A DNA stretch of 57,145 bases, from positions 1 through 57,145 of the forward strand of contig NZ_BANS01000041.1 of assembly GCF_000332995.1 (NCBI RefSeq). Direction: 5' to 3'. The notes beneath the pieces were generated by a model. That model made no database searches. It was not told the DNA's origin and worked only from the letters and a program-made list of their open reading frames with translations. The DNA comes from Gordonia amicalis NBRC 100051 = JCM 11271. GTDB lineage: Bacteria; Actinomycetota; Actinomycetes; Mycobacteriales; Mycobacteriaceae. Made by a program: the position numbers and the translations under genes. This document shows positions 18,107 through 25,761 of the stretch, piece after piece (positions within the stretch are counted from its first letter, which is position 1; every line of letters begins with the position of its first letter).

Positions 18107-19447
18107 GTGGCCAGGTACGGATTCACCCCAACGCAGCTGTCGGCACGTGCCGCGTATCTGCTGCGCGGCAACGACCTGGGCACCATGACCAGTGCGGCAC
18201 CCAAGCTGTACCCGCACATGTGGAGTTGGGACGCCGCCTTCGTCACCGTCGGTCTCGCACCGCTGTCGGTCGAGCGAGCGGTGATCGAGATGGACACCCT
18301 GCTCTCGGCGCAGTGGCGCAACGGAATGATCCCGCACATCGTGTTCGCCAACGGTCGGGACGGGTACTTCCCCGGCCCGGCCCGCTGGGAGTGCGCGCGA
18401 CTGGCCGAGTGCGCCCCCGACTTCCCCGACACCTCGGGGATCACCCAGCCTCCGGTCCACGCGATCGCGGTGCAGCGCATCCTCGACCATTCCCGACGCC
18501 ACGGCCGGACGACGCGGGCGGTGGCCAACGAGTTCATCGACCGCCGGTGGAGTTCCCTGGTGCGATGGCACCGGTGGCTGGCTCATGCGCGGGATCCCAT
18601 GGGGCGCGGCCGGATCACCATCTTCCACGGCTGGGAATCCGGTATGGACAACTCGCCGCGCTGGGACTCGGCATACGCGAATGTCGTTCCGGGACTGGAC
18701 CTGCCGCCGTACTCTCGGGCAGATCTCGACCACGTGTCGGATCTGTCGATGCGGCCGACCGACCTCGAGTACGACCGCTACCTCTGGCTGGTCGAACAGA
18801 TGAAGCGCGCGAACTACGACGACGACGTGTTGCCGAAGGTCATGAGTTTCGCGGTCGAGGACGTCTTCGTCAGTGCGATCTTCGCCGTGGCCTGCGATGT
18901 GCTCGCGACGATCGGTGAGGACTACTCCAAGCCGCTCGCCGACGTCCGCGACCTGCGCGCATGGGCCGACCGTTTCCGTTCCGGCGTCGTGGCCGCAGCC
19001 AACGACCGTAACGGCGCGGCAAGGGATTTCGACTTGCGCGCGAACTCGTGGATTCCGACCGAGACGATCGCCGCGTTCGCCCCGTTGATCTGCGGAGGTC
19101 TCCCGCGCGACCGGGAACGGGCTCTGCTCCGGCTGTTCGAAGGTCCGCGATTCTGTGGGCACCCCGACCTCCGGTACGCGGTCCCGCCGTCGACGTCGCC
19201 GATCTCGGGCGACTTCCGCCCGCGCGAATACTGGCGCGGTCCGGTGTGGCCGGTCATGACCTGGCTGTTCAGCTGGGCGTTCGGGCGCCGCGGCTGGACC
19301 GAGCGTTCCGCGCGCCTTCGGGAGGAGGGCCTGCGCCAGGCCACCGACGGCTCGTTCGCGGAGTACTACGAACCCTTCACCGGCGAACCCCTGGGCAGCA
19401 TGCAGCAGAGCTGGACCGCGGCATCGGTGCTGGACTGGCTCGACTGA
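18107..19447 (+). CDS. Glucosylglycerate hydrolase, GH63 type
   Basis: An (alpha/alpha)6-barrel glycoside hydrolase expected to release glucose and glycerate from glucosylglycerate. From the GTG at 18107 the protein has 446 residues, the length I recall for the characterised mycobacterial enzyme. The likely acid residues are Asp181 in GMDNSPRWD and Glu419 in SFAEYYEP, very close to the catalytic pair known there. Other family motifs are YPHMWSWDAAF and YWRGPVWPVMTW. Glucosylglycerate accumulates in mycobacteria under nitrogen limitation, so the position beside a nitrogen-scavenging cluster is suggestive. It could also accept mannosylglycerate. Confidence 0.85.
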   Translation: MARYGFTPTQLSARAAYLLRGNDLGTMTSAAPKLYPHMWSWDAAFVTVGLAPLSVERAVIEMDTLLSAQWRNGMIPHIVFANGRDGYFPGPARWECARLAECAPDFPDTSGITQPPVHAIAVQRILDHSRRHGRTTRAVANEFIDRRWSSLVRWHRWLAHARDPMGRGRITIFHGWESGMDNSPRWDSAYANVVPGLDLPPYSRADLDHVSDLSMRPTDLEYDRYLWLVEQMKRANYDDDVLPKVMSFAVEDVFVSAIFAVACDVLATIGEDYSKPLADVRDLRAWADRFRSGVVAAANDRNGAARDFDLRANSWIPTETIAAFAPLICGGLPRDRERALLRLFEGPRFCGHPDLRYAVPPSTSPISGDFRPREYWRGPVWPVMTWLFSWAFGRRGWTERSARLREEGLRQATDGSFAEYYEPFTGEPLGSMQQSWTAASVLDWLD

Positions 19448-19537
19448 GCCCCACGAGTCGACTACCTGCGAGGTAGTGGCCTTCCCGCGTTCAGGCGCGC
19501 AGTCTGGAGTCACGGCGATCCTCACAGGAGGTGTCCG

Positions 19538-19945
19538 ATGACCACTCGACCGATTGCCACTCCACCGGTTGCCACTCCACCGGTTGCCACTCGACCGATT
19601 GCCACTCCACCGGTTGCCACGACGATCCGCGTCAGACACCGAGCGGCCCCACCGCGACCCGTGGCGTCGAGCCCGACGTGGCTGACCGCAGTGATGAAGT
19701 GCGACAAGGCGCTGTCGTTCTGGTTCGTCCCGGCCGGCTTCCTCTTCGCACCACTCCTGCTGATCCTCGACCCGTGGCCGGTCGCCAGGACCATCGCATT
19801 GGTGACGATCTCCCTGTGCGGACTCTGGCTGGGCCTGCTCGGGGTGTTCATGGCTGTCGGACTCGCACGCGTGTTGCGTTCCGGCGACGTGCTTCCCGAC
19901 GAGTACTGGTTCAGACTGCTCGACTACCACCCGCCACGGGCTTGA
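19538..19945 (+). CDS. Small membrane protein with N-terminal pentapeptide repeats
   Basis: A 135-residue protein of unknown function. An AGGAGG sequence eight bases ahead makes the ATG secure. Residues 3-27 are five copies of T-(R/P)-P-(I/V)-A. Residues 45-75 and 80-110 hold two hydrophobic helices (FWFVPAGFLFAPLLLILDPW and IALVTISLCGLWLGLLGVFM). The C-terminus is DEYWFRLLDYHPPRA. No family recognised. Confidence 0.65.
   Translation: MTTRPIATPPVATPPVATRPIATPPVATTIRVRHRAAPPRPVASSPTWLTAVMKCDKALSFWFVPAGFLFAPLLLILDPWPVARTIALVTISLCGLWLGLLGVFMAVGLARVLRSGDVLPDEYWFRLLDYHPPRA
19544..19618 (+). repeat. Five 15-bp tandem repeats inside a coding region
   Basis: Units alternate ACTCGACCGATTGCC and ACTCCACCGGTTGCC in the order A-B-B-A-B. 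Each unit encodes TRPIA or TPPVA, in frame with the small membrane protein, so gain or loss of a unit would not break it. Near-identity at the DNA level points to recent slippage. Confidence 0.85.
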
Positions 19946-19950
19946 AGAAC

Positions 19951-20011
19951 CGCTCACTCATTCCGTTCCCGCTCACCCGATAAAAGTGAGCGGGAACGGA
20001 ATTGTTGAGCG
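19951..20011 (+). terminator. Long hairpin after the small membrane-protein gene
   Basis: The arm CGCTCACTCATTCCGTTCCC plus GCTCAC (19951-19976) pairs with 19986-20011, with only a three-base internal mismatch and a nine-base loop CCGATAAAA. It begins five bases after the stop codon. There is no T tract, which is common for actinobacterial terminators. It insulates the amine operon that follows. Confidence 0.65.
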
Positions 20012-20057
20012 AATGTCTCGGTCGCGGACTCGCCGCGTTGCACACCATTACAAAGCC

Positions 20058-20073
20058 GTCACACTGCTGAAAC
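20058..20073 (+). promoter_or_regulatory. GlnR-box-like site upstream of the amine demethylase operon
   Basis: GTCAC-ACTGCT-GAAAC is an exact fit to the actinobacterial GlnR consensus GTnAC-n6-GAAAC. The preceding TTAC at 20048 continues the AC-n9-AC periodicity described for mycobacterial GlnR sites. A weak -10-like CATAAC follows at 20087. The site predicts activation under nitrogen limitation. Confidence 0.65.
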
Positions 20074-20098
20074 ACGCCACTTCTTTCATAACAGGGGA

Positions 20099-20152
20099 CG
20101 GCGTCCACTCCGAAGAGTCACCGCAAACCGCGGTTGGCAGCGGTGGACGCCG
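20099..20152 (+). ncRNA. Structured 5' leader of the amine operon
   Basis: The 10-base arm CGGCGTCCAC (20099-20108) pairs perfectly with GTGGACGCCG (20143-20152). Inside it a second hairpin, ACCGC-AAACC-GCGGT (20120-20134), can form. It lies between the likely promoter and the GTG at 20206. I do not recognise a known riboswitch; it could be an attenuator or simply a stable leader. Confidence 0.4.
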
Positions 20153-20205
20153 AGCACCTACCCCGACGAGCGCGTACGCGCCCGAGTGAGACATGGAGGA
20201 GCCTC

Positions 20206-20589
20206 GTGACGATCGAGAGTGCCAAGGCGTTGGAGTTCCGCGTGACCAGCGATGGCTGGAAAGACCTGCCGAAGATGCCCGAGGCCGAGTACCCGGGTAC
20301 TGCGGGATTCATCGGCGACGTCTATGAGAACCCGGACGGCAGCCCGATGTGCAGCGGATACTTCGAGCTCCGCCACACCGACGAACCGCTCTACTACGAG
20401 TACGAATACGACGAGATGAAGGTCGTGCTCGAGGGCGAATTCCTGTTGGAGAACAAGGAAACCGGACAGAAGACCGTCGCCAAGGCCAAGGATGCGATCT
20501 TCTTCCCCAAGGGTTCGAAGATCTACTTCAGCACCCCGGACTATGCGCTCGCCTTCTACACCGGGCAGCGCGACGCCACTCTCCTCTGA
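20206..20589 (+). CDS. Cupin protein (EutQ-like)
   Basis: A 127-residue single-domain cupin that opens the amine operon. The GTG start has GGAGGAG in front of it. The two cupin motifs appear as YYEYEYDEMKVVLEGEFLL and KDAIFFPKGSKIYFSTPD. The usual metal-binding histidines of motif 1 are largely absent (only acidic and aromatic residues), as in EutQ-type cupins of ethanolamine utilisation. Its role may be binding or sensing an amine-derived compound, or helping the oxygenase. The DmmA-like gene starts ten bases after its stop. Confidence 0.75.
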   Translation: MTIESAKALEFRVTSDGWKDLPKMPEAEYPGTAGFIGDVYENPDGSPMCSGYFELRHTDEPLYYEYEYDEMKVVLEGEFLLENKETGQKTVAKAKDAIFFPKGSKIYFSTPDYALAFYTGQRDATLL

Positions 20590-20598
20590 GCGGCCGCC

Positions 20599-21150
20599 AT
20601 GTCGCAGATCGCGTACTCCAGCGTGCCGGTGTGGGCGCGACCTGGTGACCTGGTCGAGACGTCGACTCCCACACCGACCGGTGGTTCCTACCTGCTGGTC
20701 GGTGTGGGGGACGTCGCCGATGCACTGAGTCGCTGGGAAGCCGACCTCGCGCCGCTGGCCACCACCCGAATCCACGGCGACGCCGACACGGCCGCCGACC
20801 TGCTGGCCGACGCGCTTGCCGAGGCCACCGTCGGGGTCCGGGTCTGGATCGTAGCCGACGCCGGCTCGGCACTGCGGCTGCGCGCCGTCGCCGTGAACGC
20901 CGGTCTCGAAGACGACGAGATCGAGTTCCTCACAACGGGTTCCGTCGAACGGACCGAGGCGGACGTGTTCTGTTCGCACTGCCGGACGGTCACACGCGCC
21001 CGAGTGGCGATCGACGACGTCATCCCCTGCGCCGGTTGTCGACGCGACCTGCTCGTGTACCACCACGTGTCCCGTCGAACGGGTCAGTACCTGGGGTTCA
21101 TGGTCGACGCCGAGACCCAGTTCCTGACCACCGAGGAGATCGAGCTGTGA
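20599..21150 (+). CDS. dmmA: Dimethylamine monooxygenase subunit DmmA-like
   Basis: A 183-residue protein with an N-terminal alpha/beta part (YLLVGVGDVADALSRWEADL; VRVWIVADAGSALRLRAVAV) and a C-terminal zinc ribbon, Cys125/128 and Cys144/147 (FCSHCRT, PCAGCRR), ending in RRTGQYLGFMVDAE. This matches the DmmA subunit of dimethylamine monooxygenase, which is required with a flavin reductase and a heme PAS subunit. Its exact role is unclear; electron transfer or assembly is plausible. Its stop overlaps the start of the reductase gene (GTGA). A second DmmA-like domain is fused to the heme protein two genes on. Confidence 0.8.
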   Translation: MSQIAYSSVPVWARPGDLVETSTPTPTGGSYLLVGVGDVADALSRWEADLAPLATTRIHGDADTAADLLADALAEATVGVRVWIVADAGSALRLRAVAVNAGLEDDEIEFLTTGSVERTEADVFCSHCRTVTRARVAIDDVIPCAGCRRDLLVYHHVSRRTGQYLGFMVDAETQFLTTEEIEL

Positions 21151-22160
21151 GCATCACAGTCGCAGAACCTGATTCGGCCGATGTCGGTACGGCGTCGACG
21201 AATCGCCGCGCCGATCGGGCCGTCACGATGCAACTCGTCGTGACCTCGATCGACACGACCGTCGCGGGTATCCGCGGCATCACCCTCGCCCACCCGGACG
21301 GACGTGCGCTGCCCGGCTTCATTCCGGGTAGCCATCTGGTGGTGCATGCCGGCGAGAACACCAACGCCTACAGCTTGACCGGCGACGGCACGCATCCGGG
21401 TCACTACTCGATCTCGGTCCTCGAGGTCGCGGATGGCAACGGTGGATCCCGCTGGCTGCACGAGGTGCTCGCGGTCGGCGACCTGATGACCGTCGGACTC
21501 CCCCGGAGCGCGTTCGCGCCCATCGCCCGCGCCCGCAAGCATCTGCTGGTGGCCGGCGGAATCGGGATCACCCCCATGCTGTCCCATCTGCGCGCAGCCG
21601 TGCGCTGGGGGCGAGACGTCCAGTTGCTCTACGTCTTCCGGAAGGACGCGGCCGCCCACCTGGCCGACGTGACCGCGCTTGCACGGGCCCGCGCCGAACT
21701 GTTCACCGATCGAGTCTCGTTCATCGAACGCCTCGACGAAGCTCTCCGCGCCCAGCCGGTCGGCACCCACCTCTATGTGTGCGGGCCGTCGGCGATGATC
21801 GACGCCGTCGTCGACGCGGCGGTGCAGGCCGGGTGGCCCGACTCCCGAATCCACTTCGAGCGGTTCGGGATCGATGCGCTCGACGCCGGGGATCCCTTCC
21901 GCGTCGAGCTCGTCGAATCCGGTCGGAGCATCGACGTCCCGTCGGGGACGAGCATGCTCGAGGCCCTCGAACAGGCGGGCGTCGAGGTCCCCAATCTGTG
22001 CCGTCAGGGCGTGTGCGGTGAATGCCGCATCCCCCTCGCCGGCGGCTCACCCATCCACCGCGACCTCTATCTCAGCGCCGAGGAGAAGGACGCCGGTGAC
22101 GCGATCATGCCGTGCGTCTCACGCGCCGCCGACGGCTGCAGCCTGGAGGTTCCCCTGTGA
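21147..22160 (+). CDS. Flavin/2Fe-2S oxidoreductase of amine N-demethylase, copy 1
   Basis: A 337-residue phthalate-dioxygenase-reductase type protein that should pass NAD(P)H electrons to the heme oxygenase. Domains in order: flavin-binding barrel (GFIPGSHLVVHAGENTNAYSL), NAD-binding domain (HLLVAGGIGITPMLSH; YVCGPSAMIDA), and a C-terminal plant-type ferredoxin with the cluster cysteines in LCRQGVCGECR and a distal Cys in MPCVSRA. The GTG start overlaps the DmmA-like stop, and its own stop overlaps the next GTG. It is about half identical by eye to the copy at 23686. Confidence 0.88.
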   Translation: MSITVAEPDSADVGTASTNRRADRAVTMQLVVTSIDTTVAGIRGITLAHPDGRALPGFIPGSHLVVHAGENTNAYSLTGDGTHPGHYSISVLEVADGNGGSRWLHEVLAVGDLMTVGLPRSAFAPIARARKHLLVAGGIGITPMLSHLRAAVRWGRDVQLLYVFRKDAAAHLADVTALARARAELFTDRVSFIERLDEALRAQPVGTHLYVCGPSAMIDAVVDAAVQAGWPDSRIHFERFGIDALDAGDPFRVELVESGRSIDVPSGTSMLEALEQAGVEVPNLCRQGVCGECRIPLAGGSPIHRDLYLSAEEKDAGDAIMPCVSRAADGCSLEVPL

Positions 22161-23689
22161 CGAGCACAATCCAGAACACCACTCCCACAACGCCGGACGA
22201 CGCCGACCTGGTCGCCGGATTCCCGTTCCCCTTCCTCGAGGACCGGTATCGCTACAGCACCAACGTCGAACCGGCCGAGCAGTCCGTCACCACACCGGCG
22301 GGCCAGTGGGGCACCGCGATCGTCGACATCGACTGCGAGTATCGCGCCGAGATCGACCAGCGTGCGACGATCCTCGCCGCCGATCCGACGAGGCACGCGG
22401 TGCTCCCCCACATGGTCCCCGCCGCCTGGGACGCGATGTTCACCCTCATGCGCGAACTCGATGCCGCCTACCCGGAGCAGATGCAGCTGCGCTCGGCAGG
22501 TCCCGACGAATGGTTGTGGCGCAACGACATCCTCGGCATCGAGCAGCACTTCCGGTACGGCGACGCCACCACGCTCCCCGACGAACCGCTGCGGTACATC
22601 ACCTCCCAGGTCCAGGAGGACATCGCGCTCCTGGACCAGCGCAACGGCCAACTGTTCGTCGACGCCGGGGTGGTGACCTTCGCCGCGGACTGGAGTTTCG
22701 GTTTCGACGTCGGCATGAGCTTCCTCGAGATCCACGGGCCAGTCCCACGGGTCCGCAGGGAAGGCGTCATCACCCGGGCCCACGAGTTCCTCAAACGGCT
22801 GCAACCTCACCAGCCCTACCGGCGGACCAACTGGACACTCACCATCGACCGCCGCCTCGACGTCTCGACCGAGATCTACCCCGAGTGGGGACCCGACCGC
22901 GAGGCCATCCTGCTCGTCGACGACGCCGAGTTCGGTCGCCGGGTCCACCTGCGCGTCGAGGTGCAGCACCTCATCCGGCTCCCCGACTCCGGTGCCGTCA
23001 TGTTCCTCATCCGCACCTACCTGCTCCCCCTCGAGCTGCTGGCCACCGTCGACCCCTGGCGTCGTCGTGCCGCCGAGGTCCTGGCCGAATTGCCCGAGGA
23101 CATGGCCGATTACAAGGGCATCATCAAGTACCGGGACCGAGCCGCCCGGTGGCTGCGCAACGCCGCTCGGCAGTCGGCGCCGACCGGGCCGGGCATGCCG
23201 GTCTGGCCGGCCACCCCGCCGGCCGTCGACACCACCGGGGCGGCCTTCCTCGTCGTCGCGGTCGGCGACGACGCCGAGACCGCTCACGTGCCGCGGGACT
23301 GGGTCGCGGCGGCCGAGGTCGTCGGAGCCACCCGGCTCCTGGTGCTCGACACCCTCACCGACGAGCAGGATCGCCGGTCCCTGAAAGCCGCCCTCGATGC
23401 CGCGCTCACCGGCACGCGCATCCTCGTCACCGGCGGTCAGTACGACGTGATGACCGCGCTGGCGATGGCACGTGACGCCGGGGCGGTTCCCGCGGAGTTG
23501 TCGTCATACGTCGTCCACACCCGTGACCTCCCGCTCTATTGTGCGCACTGCCGCAACACCTTCCGGGTGGACGGCCGTGCCGGCGGGGTCGTCTCCTGTC
23601 CGGGCTGTGCCCGCGATCTGGAGGTTCACGAGCATCATTCGCCGACGATGGGGAGTTTCCTCGCATCGGCAGCGGGAGGTGATGTATGA
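22157..23689 (+). CDS. Heme-dependent oxidative N-demethylase (DUF3445) fused to DmmA-like domain
   Basis: A 510-residue protein with two parts. Residues 1 to about 345 are a DUF3445/HODM alpha-type heme subunit, a PAS-like fold that oxidatively demethylates secondary amines; motifs are DAGVVTFAADWSFGFDVGM, EIHGPVPRVRREG and YRRTNWTL. From about residue 365 a second domain repeats the stand-alone DmmA protein: AAFLVVAVGDDAE, then a ribbon with Cys462/465 and Cys481/484 (YCAHCRN, SCPGCAR). Reading is continuous and the junction is a short Pro-rich linker (APTGPGMPVWPATPP). The fusion is not something I know from the classical dmm operons. The stop overlaps the next ATG (ATGA). Confidence 0.82.
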   Translation: MTSTIQNTTPTTPDDADLVAGFPFPFLEDRYRYSTNVEPAEQSVTTPAGQWGTAIVDIDCEYRAEIDQRATILAADPTRHAVLPHMVPAAWDAMFTLMRELDAAYPEQMQLRSAGPDEWLWRNDILGIEQHFRYGDATTLPDEPLRYITSQVQEDIALLDQRNGQLFVDAGVVTFAADWSFGFDVGMSFLEIHGPVPRVRREGVITRAHEFLKRLQPHQPYRRTNWTLTIDRRLDVSTEIYPEWGPDREAILLVDDAEFGRRVHLRVEVQHLIRLPDSGAVMFLIRTYLLPLELLATVDPWRRRAAEVLAELPEDMADYKGIIKYRDRAARWLRNAARQSAPTGPGMPVWPATPPAVDTTGAAFLVVAVGDDAETAHVPRDWVAAAEVVGATRLLVLDTLTDEQDRRSLKAALDAALTGTRILVTGGQYDVMTALAMARDAGAVPAELSSYVVHTRDLPLYCAHCRNTFRVDGRAGGVVSCPGCARDLEVHEHHSPTMGSFLASAAGGDV

Positions 23690-24675
23690 CGGCAGCTGCG
23701 ATCGCGGCACACCTGCACCCGGGTTACACGACCTCGGCGCGCCCTATGCGCGTCGTCACCGTTCGGCGGCTGACCGACGACATCACCCACTTCCGGTTCG
23801 CGCCGCTCGACGACGCGCCGCAGGTTCTGACGCCCCATCTTCCGGGCAGCCATCTGATCGTCACCGCGGGTGAGCACCGCAATGCCTACTCGCTGGTCGA
23901 CGACGGCATGTTCCCGAACACCTACGGCATCTCGGTGCTCCGACGCGGCGCCGGCGGCGGCTCGGACTGGTTGCACGACAATCTCTCCGAGGATTCCGTC
24001 GTCGAGGTGGAGGGACCACGGTCGATGTTCGCGCCGATCCTCGACCAGCGCGGCGCACTGCTCGTCGCCGGCGGGATTGGCGTGACCCCGATCCTGTCCC
24101 ACGCCCGGGCCCTGGCGCGCGGAGGATCTCGTGCCGACATCGTGTACTCGTACCGTCCGGGCTGCGGAGCCCATCTCGACGATCTCCGCGCGCTCGCGCA
24201 GCAACCGAACATCACCCTGCACGAGGTGTCCGGTGTGGACGAGACCGCGGACCTGCTCGCCGAGAGGTTCCGCTCCCAGCCGCTCGGAACCCACGCCTAC
24301 GCCTGTGGGCCGGCAGCTCTGCTCGAGACCTACACCGAACTCGCGGCCCGGGCCGGATGGCCCTCCGCCCGCGTGCATCTCGAGCGGTTCTCCGCGCCGG
24401 AGCAGGACCCGGGCGATCCGTTCACCGTGACGTTGTCCTCCACCGGCAGTCAGATCGACGTCCCGGCGGGAGTGTCCCTCCTGCAACGACTCCTCGACCA
24501 TGGTGTCGAGGTGCCCAACCTGTGCCGCCAGGGTGTATGCGGCGAATGTCGGATACCGGTGCGCGACGGCATCATCGAGCATCGCGACCTCGTTCTGTCC
24601 GAGGAGGAGAAAGCCCTCGGTGACGCGATGCTGTGCTGCGTCTCCCGGGGTCAGAACATCGAGGTGGACCTGTGA
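23686..24675 (+). CDS. Flavin/2Fe-2S oxidoreductase of amine N-demethylase, copy 2
   Basis: A 329-residue paralogue of the reductase at 21147, with the same order: flavin barrel (HLPGSHLIVTAGEHRNAYSL), NAD domain (ALLVAGGIGVTPILSH; YACGPAALLETYTELA) and ferredoxin domain (VPNLCRQGVCGECRIPV, distal CCVSRG). Differences are spread along the whole length, so the duplication is old. It is translationally coupled to both neighbours by 4-bp overlaps and is probably the dedicated partner of the heme protein that follows. Confidence 0.88.
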   Translation: MTAAAIAAHLHPGYTTSARPMRVVTVRRLTDDITHFRFAPLDDAPQVLTPHLPGSHLIVTAGEHRNAYSLVDDGMFPNTYGISVLRRGAGGGSDWLHDNLSEDSVVEVEGPRSMFAPILDQRGALLVAGGIGVTPILSHARALARGGSRADIVYSYRPGCGAHLDDLRALAQQPNITLHEVSGVDETADLLAERFRSQPLGTHAYACGPAALLETYTELAARAGWPSARVHLERFSAPEQDPGDPFTVTLSSTGSQIDVPAGVSLLQRLLDHGVEVPNLCRQGVCGECRIPVRDGIIEHRDLVLSEEEKALGDAMLCCVSRGQNIEVDL

Positions 24676-25697
24676 CCACAGAAGCGATACCGACCGCATC
24701 GATCCGGGATTTCCTCACTGGGCCGGTGGACCACCTGTCCAACCTGCCGTGGCCGTTCCCCGACGACCTCGAGGAGTTCACCTACAGCGTCAACGTCGAG
24801 CCCGCACGCATCCCGCGGTGCACGCGCGGCGGCGAATGGGGAAGGTACCTGGTCGATCTCGGTGGTGCCGAGTATCCCGAGATCATGGCCGAACGTCGCC
24901 GAATCCTGGACAACGACCCCTCACGGGTGCGGGTCCGTGCCGGGATGGAGATCGCGTGCTGGGATCTGCTGCTCTACTATCTGCGCGACCTCGGCATCTC
25001 GTACCCCGGCCTCATGCACCTCGACGAGTCCGGCGACGGGCGCTTCCACTGGCGTAACGAGATTCTGGGCACCGACCAGGAATTCGTGCTCGGCGACCCC
25101 GACACCCTGCCGTGCGGACCGATGGAGTTCCTGGCCCGCGAGGTGCCCGACGATCTGCTCCTCGTCACCGAACGCGATGGACATCTGTACTTCGACGCCG
25201 GTGTCGTGACCTTCGCCGCGGCCTGGTCGGTCTCCTTCGACGTGGGCATGGACATGTACGAAATCCACGCCCCGGTACCACGCATGCTTCGCGAGGGCAT
25301 CGTCGCCCGCGCCGAACAATTCCTGCGCAGGCTACCGGCAGATCAGGTGTACCGCAGGGTGAACTGGACTCTGTCGGCGTCGGATTCGCACAAACTCGAC
25401 GTGAGCCTCGAAGAGTTGCCGGCATGGGCGGCCGACGTCCCGGCCATGGTTGCCGACGGCGATTTCGCCAGGGCACGCCTGCGAATCGAGCTCGAACACT
25501 TCGTCCGGTTGCCGATGTCGGGTGCCGTGACGTTCAATATCCGGACATTCATGGCCTCGCTGGAGGACGTGAAACGAATACCCGAGTGGGCCGCTCAGTT
25601 GGCGACCGTCATCGAGTCGCTCGGTGAGGACATCGCCGCCTACAAGGGATTTCTCGATTATCGCGACAACGTCGTCGCGTATCTACGCGGTCAATGA
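24672..25697 (+). CDS. Heme-dependent oxidative N-demethylase (DUF3445), copy 2
   Basis: A 341-residue DUF3445 protein starting at a GTG that overlaps the reductase stop. It shares all landmarks with copy 1: FPDDLEEFTYSVNVEPA, DAGVVTFAAAWSVSFDVGM, EIHAPVPRMLREG and YRRVNWTLSA, but it ends after the heme domain and has no DmmA-like tail. Two demethylases in one operon suggest either successive removal of methyl groups or two substrates. Family knowledge gives dimethylamine as the reference substrate; the true one here is inference. Confidence 0.85.
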   Translation: MTTEAIPTASIRDFLTGPVDHLSNLPWPFPDDLEEFTYSVNVEPARIPRCTRGGEWGRYLVDLGGAEYPEIMAERRRILDNDPSRVRVRAGMEIACWDLLLYYLRDLGISYPGLMHLDESGDGRFHWRNEILGTDQEFVLGDPDTLPCGPMEFLAREVPDDLLLVTERDGHLYFDAGVVTFAAAWSVSFDVGMDMYEIHAPVPRMLREGIVARAEQFLRRLPADQVYRRVNWTLSASDSHKLDVSLEELPAWAADVPAMVADGDFARARLRIELEHFVRLPMSGAVTFNIRTFMASLEDVKRIPEWAAQLATVIESLGEDIAAYKGFLDYRDNVVAYLRGQ

Positions 25698-25761
25698 CGC
25701 CCGTGAGCTGCTGGTGCATCAAACCACCGACCTCTTCAGTCTCCGAACCGAAAGATCGCCC

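Noticed and set aside
17993..19957. 654-residue open frame antisense to the glucosylglycerate hydrolase
   Set aside because: Shadow frame; the plus strand carries a recognised enzyme with catalytic residues.
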